This document shows positions 8,155-15,497 of a stretch of DNA of 64,000 bases, piece after piece. Numbering within the stretch: position 1 is the stretch's first letter; each line of letters begins with the position of its first letter. The notes beneath the pieces are model-generated. The model had not been told where the DNA came from and searched no databases. It was given only the letters and a program-made list of their open reading frames with translations. Both the position numbers and the translations under genes were made by a program. The stretch covers positions 62,001 to 126,000 of the forward strand of contig DAOTVC010000175.1 of assembly GCA_034437215.1 (NCBI GenBank), given 5' to 3'. This DNA comes from DAOTVC01 sp034437215 (GTDB lineage Bacteria > Chloroflexota > Anaerolineae > B4-G1 > SLSP01).

Positions 8155-9585
8155 ATGGCTAAAATAACAACGACCAGGAGCAAGACCGGGAAGGGTGAAG
8201 TGACCAAGAAGGTGGGTGTTCCAGCGGCTGAGGTGCGGGGGTATATGCCGCAGGACGTACCTCCCTGGGGAGCGATGCTGAGCCTGGGCTTCCAGCAGGT
8301 GCTCACTATGTTCCCTGCTACGGTGCTGGTGGCTATCCTTACCAAATTTGATGTGGGCGTGACGCTGTTGGCTTCCGGTCTGGGAACCATTATCGCGTTG
8401 TTGGTTACCCGTCGCCGGATTCCGATGTACTATGGTTCCTCGTTCAGCTATATCACGGTTATCATTACCGTGATGGCGCTCTATGATAGAGCCTGTTTCG
8501 AATCTGCCGCCACGTATTGCCCCGATGGTGTGCGGCTGGCGCAGGTCGGTATCGTCGCCACGGCGATTTTGCAGATAGGCGTTGGCTTCCTGATCCAGTA
8601 TATCGGGAAAGAGCGGCTGGATATTGTGTTGCCCCCCATCGTCACCAGCAGTATCGCCATCGTCATCGGCGTGGCGCTGGCCGGCGCGGCGTTGAGTATG
8701 GCATCCGCCAACTGGCTGGTGGCTTTCATCACCCTCTTCGCTACCATTTTCTTCTCCGTCTACTTGGAGGGCAAGGGTTTATGGGGCATGTTACCCATTC
8801 TCTGGGGGGCGATCTTTGGTTACGTCGCTTCGGTACTCTTAGGAATTGTCGACTTCACGACCTTCGTGGAGGCCGAGTGGTTACGCGTTCCGAACATCAC
8901 CTTCCCGGCCTTCGCCGATCCGCGCGCTTGGGCGGTGGCGACGAGCGTGGCTTTGATTGCCATCGCTACGGTTCCGGAGTCGGTGGCGCATCTCTACCAG
9001 ATCGACCTATACGTTGACCAGCTGGCCAAGGATCAGGGCCGCAAGCCGTTGGGCATCAAAAACCTCGTCGGCCTCAATCTCATCGCCGATGGGACGGCGG
9101 ATGTGGTGAACGGTGTCATGGGGGGCTGTTCCGGCACCAACTACGGTGAGAACATCGCGGTCATGGCGGTCACGCGCAACTACTCCGCGGCGGTGATGAT
9201 GGCTGCGGGCGGCATTGCCATTGCTCTGGGCTTCGTGGGTAAGCTGGCCGGTCTGGTCGGAACTATTCCGGTAGCTGTGACGGGCGGCCTGGCGATCTAC
9301 CTCTTCGGCGTCATCGGTAAGCAGGGTGTCGCTCTCCTCCAGAGTGAGCGCGTCAACCTCTTCGATCCCAAGAACCTGGCGATTGGCGCGACGATCCTGA
9401 TTCTGGGCATCGGTGGTGCGATGGCGTTGCCCGACGGACTGTTCCCCTTCGCGATCCCCGTTGTCTTTCCCGAGGGCATCCCGGCTATCGTCTTCTCCGC
9501 CATCGTCGGTATCCTGATCAATGTGATCCTCATCATCCTGCCGCCAACCAGGTTTGGCGCTCCCAAGCACGGTCCGATGGAGTAG
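8155..9585 (+). CDS. NCS2-family nucleobase permease (second copy)
   Basis: A 476-residue paralogue of the upstream permease, with the same LGFQQVLTMFPATVLV, YYGSSFSYIT, IATVPESVAHLYQIDLYVDQ and TNYGENIAVMAVTRNYS blocks. It has a longer, lysine-rich N-terminal tail (about 30 residues) before the first helix. The NAT motif reads E-N-I-A-V-M-A-V-T-R, with Ala in place of Gly. It lies just before the xanthine-dehydrogenase-like operon, which makes a purine or related heterocycle a plausible substrate, although the leading Glu is the form seen in uracil carriers. Base use is less GC-rich in the first 400 bp than in the upstream copy, so this is not a very recent duplicate. Confidence 0.92.
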   Translation: MAKITTTRSKTGKGEVTKKVGVPAAEVRGYMPQDVPPWGAMLSLGFQQVLTMFPATVLVAILTKFDVGVTLLASGLGTIIALLVTRRRIPMYYGSSFSYITVIITVMALYDRACFESAATYCPDGVRLAQVGIVATAILQIGVGFLIQYIGKERLDIVLPPIVTSSIAIVIGVALAGAALSMASANWLVAFITLFATIFFSVYLEGKGLWGMLPILWGAIFGYVASVLLGIVDFTTFVEAEWLRVPNITFPAFADPRAWAVATSVALIAIATVPESVAHLYQIDLYVDQLAKDQGRKPLGIKNLVGLNLIADGTADVVNGVMGGCSGTNYGENIAVMAVTRNYSAAVMMAAGGIAIALGFVGKLAGLVGTIPVAVTGGLAIYLFGVIGKQGVALLQSERVNLFDPKNLAIGATILILGIGGAMALPDGLFPFAIPVVFPEGIPAIVFSAIVGILINVILIILPPTRFGAPKHGPME

Positions 9586-9626
9586 AGCCTAGCGGCTATT
9601 GAATCGGCTCTCTCTTCTTTGAAAAG

Positions 9627-9672
9627 GTGAAACGTAAAACGTGATCTTCACGTTTTACGTTTCACGTTTCAC
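9627..9672. repeat. Heptamer-periodic inverted repeat (hairpin) before the second hydroxylase operon
   Basis: GTGAAACGTAAAACGTGA (9627-9644) is followed by TCT and then its exact 18-nt complement (9648-9665); one further GTTTCAC unit follows (9666-9672). Both arms are built from 7-bp units, GT(G/A)AAAC on the left and GTTT(T/C)AC on the right. The element ends 18 bp before the start codon at 9691, and the site AAGGAG lies between. It could be a terminator-like stem, but the 7-bp period is the same as in the two arrays 1.4 kb downstream. Confidence 0.85.
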
Positions 9673-9690
9673 TTACACAAGGAGTGTTCT

Positions 9691-10551
9691 ATGCAACCCT
9701 TCGACTATTACAAACCTGATACTTTTGAAGAGGCATTCCGGCTGTTGACCAAGCCGGGTATAGCTGTACTGCCCGTCGCCGGGGCCACTGATCTGATCCC
9801 GATGACGCGCGACGAGCACTGGCGGCCCGACGCCGTCGTGGACGTCAAGGGACTGCCGGGACTGGGGGATCTCAAGGAGACCGGTGAGGGGCTCTTTGTC
9901 GGCGCCGCCGTGCGTATGAACGAGATCGCTCGCTCGGAGCTGGTGAGGAGCCGGTGGGGGGTGTTGGCAGAGGGGGCCGCCTCGATGGGCAACGAGCAGG
10001 TGCGGAACCGGGCGACCATCGGCGGCAATCTCTGTACCGCGTCTCCGGCTGCCGATACGGCACCCGCCTTGCTGGTTCTGGAGGCCGAGGCGGTGGTCCG
10101 CGGGCCGGAGGGCGAGCGCCGCTTGCCCATCGCCGAGTTCTTCAGGGGACCGAAGCAGAACGCGTTGCAGAAGGGCGAGCTGCTCGTCGGTCTGCTGGTA
10201 CCCAAGCCGCCGGAGGGGAGCGTCGGGGTCTACAGGAAGCTGAGCCGGCGGAAGGCCGCCGATCTCTCCATCGTCGGGGTCGCTGCGCTGGCCTACCCCG
10301 TGGACGGCAACTATAAGTGGCGTATTGCCATGGGGGCCGTAGCGCCCACGCCCATCCGGGCCGACCAGGCCGAGGCGGTCCTCAACGAGGGGTACGATGC
10401 GGCCGCCGTACAGAAAGCGACCCGCTGTGCTTTCGACGCCTGCTGCCCCATCGATGATATTCGTTCGAGTGTCGAGTACCGCCGGGCCATGGTGGTACGC
10501 ATCACGCGCCGGGCAGTCGAAGCGGTCAGGGCAGAGCTGCCGGCTGCGTAA
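9691..10551 (+). CDS. Xanthine dehydrogenase-type FAD-binding subunit
   Basis: A 286-residue FAD subunit of a second molybdenum hydroxylase. The flavin motifs are VAGATDLIPMTR (about 31-42) and ATIGGNLCTASPAADTAPALL (about 109-128). The latter is the form found in xanthine dehydrogenase FAD subunits rather than the GGSLxHADPAAELP form of CO dehydrogenase and of the first operon. ARGs and Lys in KLSRRKAADLSIVGVA also match. The start follows CAAGGAG at 9678-9684. The 2Fe-2S subunit begins 20 bp after its stop. Confidence 0.9.
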   Translation: MQPFDYYKPDTFEEAFRLLTKPGIAVLPVAGATDLIPMTRDEHWRPDAVVDVKGLPGLGDLKETGEGLFVGAAVRMNEIARSELVRSRWGVLAEGAASMGNEQVRNRATIGGNLCTASPAADTAPALLVLEAEAVVRGPEGERRLPIAEFFRGPKQNALQKGELLVGLLVPKPPEGSVGVYRKLSRRKAADLSIVGVAALAYPVDGNYKWRIAMGAVAPTPIRADQAEAVLNEGYDAAAVQKATRCAFDACCPIDDIRSSVEYRRAMVVRITRRAVEAVRAELPAA

Positions 10552-10571
10552 TGAGCGATAGGAGATGAACT

Positions 10572-11045
10572 ATGCTGCATGAAATTACGTTGAACGTTAA
10601 TGGTGATCCCTATAGCGTGTCCGTCAAGGCCCATCATACGCTCTTAGACGTCCTGCGCGATCAGTTGGGGCTGACAGGGGCCAAGCGCGGCTGTGAGAAT
10701 GGGGAGTGTGGGGCCTGTACGGTGCTCTTCGACGGCGATCCCATCAACTCCTGTTTGGTTCTTGCCGTCGAAGCCGATGGGCATACGATCGAGACCGTCG
10801 AGGGGTTGAGCACGGGTGGGAACCTGCACCCCTTGCAGAAGGCTTTCATCGATCACAATGCCATCCAGTGTGGCTTCTGTACACCGGGCATGCTGATGTC
10901 CTCCAAGGCGCTCCTGAAGCGCAACCCCCATCCCACTGAGCAGGAGGTGCGCGAAGCCCTCGTCGGCAATCTCTGTCGCTGCACGGGCTACGTGCGGATT
11001 ATCGATGCGGTGTTGGACGTGGCGGAGGGGGAGGCTGGGGACTAG
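10572..11045 (+). CDS. Xanthine dehydrogenase-type 2Fe-2S subunit
   Basis: A 157-residue subunit with two [2Fe-2S] clusters: CENGECGACTVLFDG with a further Cys in NSCLVL, and then QCGFCTPGM with CRCTGYVRII. It is clearly related to the first-operon 2Fe-2S subunit but differs along its whole length. The site AGGAGATG precedes the ATG. Its TAG stop (11043-11045) is the first three bases of the TAGAAGC heptamer array, so the repeat begins exactly at the end of this gene and separates it from its expected partner at 11760. Confidence 0.93.
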   Translation: MLHEITLNVNGDPYSVSVKAHHTLLDVLRDQLGLTGAKRGCENGECGACTVLFDGDPINSCLVLAVEADGHTIETVEGLSTGGNLHPLQKAFIDHNAIQCGFCTPGMLMSSKALLKRNPHPTEQEVREALVGNLCRCTGYVRIIDAVLDVAEGEAGD

Positions 11046-11126
11046 AAGCTAGAAGCTGGAAGCTGGAAGCTGGAAGCTGGAAGCTAGAAGCTAGAAGCTG
11101 GAAGCTAGAAGCTGGAAGCTGGGAGC
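11043..11126 (+). repeat. Heptamer array, left arm (12 units)
   Basis: Twelve consecutive 7-bp units with no gaps: eleven T(A/G)GAAGC and a last TGGGAGC. The A/G choice varies from unit to unit. The first unit contains the stop codon of the 2Fe-2S subunit. The array ends 4 bp before the GTG start of the four-helix-bundle gene, and its last unit GGGAGC could provide the ribosome binding site. Confidence 0.95.
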
Positions 11127-11130
11127 AGAG

Positions 11131-11520
11131 GTGGATGTGGCAGTTCAGAGTTATCGGGATTTGGAGATCTATCAAGTCTCGTTTGCACTTGCCGTCGAGG
11201 TGGATCGTCTTTCGAAGAACTTGCCAAAGCACGAGTTGTACGAGGTGGGGAGCCAGTTGCGACGTTCTGCAAAATCTATACCTGCGAACATAGCAGAGGG
11301 ATTTGGACGACGTCGCTATAAGCAGGACTACATCCGGTTCGTGGTCTATGCGTTAGCTTCCTGCGATGAAACACGTGTTCATCTGGACATGCTTCATGCA
11401 ACCTCGTCTCTTTCGGACTTCGAACACGCGAGGCTGAGTGAGCAGTATGATGTCCTAGGTAAACGACCTAACCGTTTTCTGCAAGCTATCATCTCACACC
11501 ATCACGAACCCTATCGCTAG
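11131..11520 (+). CDS. Four-helix-bundle protein (23S rRNA intervening-sequence/S23 family)
   Basis: A 129-residue protein that starts at GTG after GGGAGCAGAG. YRDLEIYQVSFALAVEVDRL, LRRSAKSIPANIAEGFGRR and the later YALASCDETRVHLDML follow the consensus of the S23 family, first known from ORFs in 23S rRNA intervening sequences. The fold is the same as that of Avd, the accessory protein of diversity-generating retroelements, which binds nucleic acid and reverse transcriptase. The molecular role of the stand-alone proteins is not known. Here it lies between inverted heptamer arrays inside an enzyme operon. It has lower GC than its neighbours, which fits acquisition. The last third (KRPNRFLQAIISHHHEPYR) departs from the family and may be altered. 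Confidence 0.85.
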   Translation: MDVAVQSYRDLEIYQVSFALAVEVDRLSKNLPKHELYEVGSQLRRSAKSIPANIAEGFGRRRYKQDYIRFVVYALASCDETRVHLDMLHATSSLSDFEHARLSEQYDVLGKRPNRFLQAIISHHHEPYR

Positions 11521-11544
11521 CCAAGCGCGGGAGTTGTTCATCGA

Positions 11545-11726
11545 GCATCCAGCAACCAGCATCCAGTATCCAGCAACCAGCATCCAGCATCCAGCAACCA
11601 GCAACCAGCATCCAGCATCCAGCATCCAGCATCCAGCATCCAGCATCCAGCAACCAGCATCCAGCATCCAGCATCCAGCTTCCAGCATCCAGCAACCAGT
11701 ATCCAGCATCCAGTATCCAGCATCCA
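11545..11726. repeat. Heptamer array, right arm (26 units)
   Basis: Twenty-six uninterrupted 7-bp units: mostly GCATCCA, with GCAACCA, GTATCCA and one GCTTCCA (11678-11684). Read on the other strand, the main unit is TGGATGC, one base different from the left-arm TGGAAGC; the GCTTCCA unit is an exact complement of it. The array ends 21 bp before the ribosome binding site of the molybdenum subunit. Open frames across it are low-complexity artefacts. Confidence 0.95.
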
Positions 11727-11759
11727 GCATGAAGTCTAGACAATCCGAGGAGACTTTTG

Positions 11760-14141
11760 ATGACTAAAACAACATCTAATCCTGTCGGTAAGAGTGTGCC
11801 GCGTGTCGACGCCTATGAGAAGGCGACGGGTGGGGCGAAGTACGTGGACGATATGGCTTTCGGCCCTGAAATGTTGCACGGGAAGCTGGTCACGAGCCCC
11901 GTCGCCCACGCCAAGATCAAGAGCATCGACACCAGCAAGGCGCTGGCGCTGCCGGGGGTCAAGGCCGTCGTGACGGGTCAGGACAATCCCACGCGCCTGG
12001 GCCTCTATCTCAAGGATCGTTATATCTTTGCCTACGATCGCGTGCGCTATGTAGGCGAGACGGTCGCCGGCGTGGTCGCGACCACGCCCGAGATCGCCGA
12101 AGAGGCGGCGCGCCTCGTGGAGATCGAGTACGAGGAGTTGGAGCCGGTCTTCGACCCCTACGCGGGGGCCCAACCCGGCGCTCCGCTGCTGCATCCCGAC
12201 CTCGGCGAATACGAGGTCGCCAACTTCATCTTCCCCGAGCCGGGCACGAACATCTCCGAGCACTTCAAACTCCGCAAGGGGGAGGTGAGCGACGAGGGGA
12301 TCGCCGATGAGGTCTGGGAGCAGTGTGCCTCCATCGTGGAGGGCGTTTACACCCTGCCGCAGATCCAGCACGTGCCCATCGAGACTCACGTGGCCATCGC
12401 CAAGTGGGACCCCTCCGGTGAGGTGACCCTCTGGTCCGCCTCCCAGTCCCCCTTCGCCCAGCGGGACCTCGTGGCTCAGAGCCTGGGCATCCCCCACGGT
12501 AATCTGCGCGTGATCTCCCCCTACGTCGGGGGCGGCTTTGGGGGGAAGGCGGGCATCTCCATCGAGGCCAACGTCGTCCTGATGGCGAAGGCGGTCCAGG
12601 GACGTCCCGTCAAGGTGCGGATGACGCGCGAGGAGGAGTTCATCACCACCAACGTCCGCCAGAGCCTGCGGGCCTTCTACAAGATCGGCTGCGACGCCGA
12701 CGGCAACCTGCTGGCGATGGAGGTCTCCTACTACTTCGGGGGCGGCGCCTACAACGACTACGGCGTCAACATCGCCCGGGCGGCGGGTTACTCCTGCACC
12801 GGCCCCTACGACGTTCCCCACGTCAAGGGTGACTCCTACTGCGTCTACACCGATCACCCCATCGGCAGCGCCATGCGGGGCTTCGGTATGCCTGAGATCC
12901 ACTGGGGCATCGAGCAGATCATGGACCAGCTGGCTCACGAGATTGGGATGGATTCCGCCGAGTTTCGGCGCCGCAACTGCGTCAAGACGGGGGACATCAT
13001 CCTCACCGGCATGGAGATGCCGCAGGTCAACCTGGTCAAGTGCATCGACAAGGTGACGGAGGCCATCGGCTGGGATCGTGACTCCTCCCCGTCGGCGCCC
13101 CACAAGAAGCGGGGCAAGGGGATCGCCATCATGTGGAAGGCACCCGCCATGCCGCCCAATCCGGGCAGCTCGGCGATCGTGCGCTTCAACGAGGACGCCA
13201 CCGTCAACGTCTATGTGGGGGGACAGGAGTTGGGGCAGGGGGCCTTCACCGTCGTCGCGCAGATGGCGGCGGAGGCGTTGGGCGTCCCCTACGAGTGGGT
13301 GCGCGTCTCGGCCAATCCTGTCGATACGAAGTACAGTCCCTACGAGTGGCAGACCGTTGCCAGCCGTCTGACCTGGTCCATGGGCAACGCCGTCAAGAAC
13401 GCAGCGGAGGACGCCCGTCAGAAGATCATCGACGTCGTCGCCGAGTACTGGGACGAGGATCCCGAGGATCTGGACATTCGTGAAGGGGTGGTCATCTCCT
13501 ACAAGTCGGAGCAGGAGCAGCCCCTCCAGAAGATGGTGGTCTACGGCCTGCCCAACGAGAACTTCGAGGGGTGGCAGGGCGGTCCCATCGTCGGTTCGGG
13601 CAAGTTCATGCCCACTTACGTGACGGGGCTCGATCCCGAGACGGGACAGGGGACCCGGGCCGTCGTGCACTACACGGTGGGAGCTCAGGCCATCGACCTG
13701 GAGGTGGATACCGAGACGGGCGAGCTGGACATCCTCAAGATCGCCAGCGCCTACGACGTCGGTAAGGCCATCAATCCCGACCTGGTCATGACACAGATCG
13801 AGGGTGGGGCGGTACACGGGATGAGTTCGGCCTTCGAGGGACTGCGCTTCAATGAGAAGGGCCAGCCCATCAACGCCAGCCTCGTCGATTACAAGATCTC
13901 CACGGCGGTGGATGCGCCCCGGGAGATCCACGGCGACATCGTCGAGACTCCGTTAGAGGACGGTCCCTGGGGGGCCCGCGGGGTCGGCGAGCACGTCATG
14001 GTGCAGACGGCCCCTGCCATCGCGAACGCTCTGCGCGACGCTGTGGGAGTACGTTTTACAAGCCTCCCGCTCTCTTTCGAGAAGATCTACCTCGCGATAC
14101 ACGAGGGTGAGGATCTGGCCTGTGAGATCGAGGAGGAGTGA
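11760..14141 (+). CDS. Xanthine dehydrogenase-type molybdenum subunit
   Basis: A 793-residue catalytic subunit. VGKSVPRVDAYEKATGGAKY begins the protein, YVGGGGFGGKAGI-like glycine-rich loop (YVGGGFGGKAGI) lies near 257, AMRGFGMPE (Arg373) matches the RGFGxPQ loop of xanthine dehydrogenases, and the catalytic glutamate is in RGVGEH (Glu744). The AYxCSFR loop of CO dehydrogenase is absent. ATG at 11760 was preferred over the TTG one codon earlier because AGGAG (11748-11752) is well spaced for it. It completes the enzyme formed with the subunits at 9691 and 10572, despite the intervening heptamer cassette. Oxidation of a purine or similar N-heterocycle is likely, in view of the adjacent permeases. 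Confidence 0.92.
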   Translation: MTKTTSNPVGKSVPRVDAYEKATGGAKYVDDMAFGPEMLHGKLVTSPVAHAKIKSIDTSKALALPGVKAVVTGQDNPTRLGLYLKDRYIFAYDRVRYVGETVAGVVATTPEIAEEAARLVEIEYEELEPVFDPYAGAQPGAPLLHPDLGEYEVANFIFPEPGTNISEHFKLRKGEVSDEGIADEVWEQCASIVEGVYTLPQIQHVPIETHVAIAKWDPSGEVTLWSASQSPFAQRDLVAQSLGIPHGNLRVISPYVGGGFGGKAGISIEANVVLMAKAVQGRPVKVRMTREEEFITTNVRQSLRAFYKIGCDADGNLLAMEVSYYFGGGAYNDYGVNIARAAGYSCTGPYDVPHVKGDSYCVYTDHPIGSAMRGFGMPEIHWGIEQIMDQLAHEIGMDSAEFRRRNCVKTGDIILTGMEMPQVNLVKCIDKVTEAIGWDRDSSPSAPHKKRGKGIAIMWKAPAMPPNPGSSAIVRFNEDATVNVYVGGQELGQGAFTVVAQMAAEALGVPYEWVRVSANPVDTKYSPYEWQTVASRLTWSMGNAVKNAAEDARQKIIDVVAEYWDEDPEDLDIREGVVISYKSEQEQPLQKMVVYGLPNENFEGWQGGPIVGSGKFMPTYVTGLDPETGQGTRAVVHYTVGAQAIDLEVDTETGELDILKIASAYDVGKAINPDLVMTQIEGGAVHGMSSAFEGLRFNEKGQPINASLVDYKISTAVDAPREIHGDIVETPLEDGPWGARGVGEHVMVQTAPAIANALRDAVGVRFTSLPLSFEKIYLAIHEGEDLACEIEEE

Positions 14142-14235
14142 TCCGCGACCCGGCTGCCCTGCCGGTTCTATCGCGGCGTAGGTCTAGCCGCGGAACCGGG
14201 CGGGGGGCTGCCTCGGGTCTTTCACCCGTAGTCAG

Positions 14236-14275
14236 GGCGACCGCAGGCAGGAGCGCGCTCCTGCCTGCGGTCGCC
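14236..14275. terminator. 40-bp perfect palindrome between convergent genes
   Basis: GGCGACCGCAGGCAGGAGCG is followed directly by its exact complement, giving a 20-bp stem with an almost absent loop. It lies between the convergent molybdenum subunit gene and the NUDIX gene, as a bidirectional terminator would, though T-runs are short. The rest of the gap (14142-14235) shows nothing. Confidence 0.7.
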
Positions 14276-14283
14276 TCTGTGTG

Positions 14284-14718
14284 TCATTCGTCGGACAGGG
14301 ACGTGAAAGCCCTTTTGAGGAGCTGGAGGAGGGTTGGGGATAGGTCGATTCTCTCTGCTTCTGCAAGCGTAACCCAGCGGACCGCTGAGGCGTCATCGGC
14401 TGCGACCGCCTGCCCCCCTGCCGTCCGCGCTAGGAAGTAGATCAAGGTGTAGTGATAGGCGACGCGCCCTTCGTCGTCGTGCTCGATGATGTCGCCGACG
14501 TCGAAGAGACACAGGTCGCGGACGGTCAGGCTTGTCTCTTCCTCTACCTCCCGTCGGGCGGCTTCGCAAATACCCTCGGCTAACTCCTGCTTGCCACCGG
14601 GGATACTCCATTCGCCGGCGTGGGGGGGATTGCGGCGCCGTACGAGTAGGACGTGCTCGTCGGAGATAACGATGGTGCCCACGGCAGGGACGGGATTTGC
14701 GGGATATTCACGGCTCAT
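14284..14718 (-). CDS. NUDIX hydrolase (MutT-like)
   Basis: A 144-residue hydrolase of nucleoside diphosphates linked to another group. The NUDIX box is complete: GGKQELAEGICEAARREVEEET (GX5EX7REVXEEX), with the metal-binding glutamates in REVEEE. PVPAVGTIVISDEHVLLVRR and PPHAGEWSIPGG are the usual lead-in. ATG at 14718 is chosen because AAGGAG sits five bases upstream; a GTG at 14724 overlaps that site. TATAAT on the minus strand at 14752-14747 is a likely -10 box, with no clear -35. It points away from the signalling locus and is probably unrelated to it. Confidence 0.9.
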   Translation of the reverse strand: MSREYPANPVPAVGTIVISDEHVLLVRRRNPPHAGEWSIPGGKQELAEGICEAARREVEEETSLTVRDLCLFDVGDIIEHDDEGRVAYHYTLIYFLARTAGGQAVAADDASAVRWVTLAEAERIDLSPTLLQLLKRAFTSLSDE

Positions 14719-14794
14719 TCTCACTCCTTTTGTTTTCAGTCTCTTCCATTATACTTGTGGGGGCGGGGAGTGGGAAGGGAGTTGACTCCTCCCC

Positions 14795-14822
14795 TTGACT
14801 CTTACGGTATTTTGGTTATAAA
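14795..14822 (+). promoter_or_regulatory. Candidate promoter P1 of the signalling locus
   Basis: TTGACT (14795-14800), a 16-bp spacer and TATAAA (14817-14822). It would start a transcript about 280 nt before the first receiver gene. Confidence 0.5.
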
Positions 14823-14940
14823 ATAGTAATGAACGATGTGGGTGCGAAGCCGCGCCGGGCAGGAGGGGCGGGGCCGCGGACTCCCAGGAGCCCTTACACC
14901 CTATCGTAATAATCTTAACTGAACGGTCACACTTAGTAAC

Positions 14941-14975
14941 TTTACCCAACCGGTCAGTTATGGTATAATCCGGTT
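14941..14975 (+). promoter_or_regulatory. Candidate promoter P2 with flanking inverted repeat
   Basis: TTTACC (14941-14946), a 17-bp spacer and the extended -10 TGGTATAAT (14961-14969). The -10 is enclosed by the inverted repeat AACCGG (14948-14953) and CCGGTT (14970-14975), a plausible operator for a repressor or activator of the 40-kb locus downstream. Confidence 0.6.
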
Positions 14976-14988
14976 AGGAAAAACATTC

Positions 14989-15069
14989 TTTCAGCCCGCG
15001 GGCCGAAAACCAAAGCGCTTTCAATGACGAAATGGTTTGTGTGCACCCTTTCAATTTCAGGTTAACCTG
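14989..15069. promoter_or_regulatory. Leader with three palindromes before the receiver genes
   Basis: Between P2 and the first start codon lie TTTCAGCCCGCGGGCCGAAA (14989-15008, one mismatch pair), AAAGCGCTTT (15012-15021) and CAGGTTAACCTG (15058-15069). They may be regulator sites or RNA structures. The 389-bp gap 14719-15107 thus holds the NUDIX promoter, P1, P2 and these elements, and no other gene. Confidence 0.5.
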
Positions 15070-15107
15070 GTTATAGATTCCTGGTTCACAGTCGATAGAA
15101 GGTGAAG

Positions 15108-15488
15108 ATGCACGAGAAGATCTTATACATTGAGGATAATCCCGATAATCGCATGCTGGTTCGCCGGATTCTGATGGTCGAAGACTACGTCGTGCTGGAG
15201 GCGCAGGACGGTGCGACGGGTATCGAGATAGCCCTCCAGGAGCATCCCGATCTCATTCTGATGGACATGAATCTCCCCGAGGTAGACGGCTATGAACTGA
15301 CGCGGAGGTTGCGTGATCTGTCGGAGCTGGACGATGTACCTATCATCGCCATGACCGCCAACGTGATGCACGGCGACCGTGAAAAGAGCCTCATGGCCGG
15401 TTGTGATGGTTACATTCCCAAACCTATCGACGTGGACGCCCTGCCCCGACAGATAGCGACCTTTCTGAAGATCGAACGGGGCTCTTGA
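15108..15488 (+). CDS. Single-domain response regulator (DivK/CheY-like receiver)
   Basis: A 126-residue receiver domain without an output domain. The acidic pocket (YIEDNPDN), the phospho-acceptor Asp53 in LILMDMNLPEVDGYEL, the switch Thr in IAMTANV and the Lys in YIPKPID are all present, so it should be phosphorylatable. The EDNPDNR opening is of the DivK-like kind. ATG at 15108 follows GAAGGTG; a GTG at 15102 is less likely. It is the first gene of the signalling locus and would carry phosphoryl groups from the kinases at 15905 or 49816, by inference, to an unknown target. Confidence 0.92.
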   Translation: MHEKILYIEDNPDNRMLVRRILMVEDYVVLEAQDGATGIEIALQEHPDLILMDMNLPEVDGYELTRRLRDLSELDDVPIIAMTANVMHGDREKSLMAGCDGYIPKPIDVDALPRQIATFLKIERGS

Positions 15489-15497
15489 GAGGTGAAT

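Larger units (their letters stand above)
11043..11726 (+). mobile_element. Putative heptamer-bounded cassette carrying a four-helix-bundle gene
   Basis: The unit consists of a left heptamer array (11043-11126), one gene (11131-11520), and a right array (11545-11726) whose units are inverted relative to the left. It sits between the 2Fe-2S and Mo subunits of one enzyme, which normally abut, so it looks inserted. No transposase, reverse transcriptase or target-site duplication is visible, so mobility is an inference from position and architecture only. Confidence 0.45.

Noticed and set aside
11043..11726. CRISPR array
   Set aside because: Units are 7 bp with no spacers, and no cas gene is present.
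11043..11726. Diversity-generating retroelement because of the Avd-like gene
   Set aside because: No reverse transcriptase, no template/variable repeat pair with adenine-specific changes and no C-type lectin target gene could be found in the window.
11494..11730. Minus-strand frames giving repeated LDAGCWM-type proteins
   Set aside because: All three frames stay open only because a 7-bp unit without stops is repeated; composition is pure low complexity and there is no start site.
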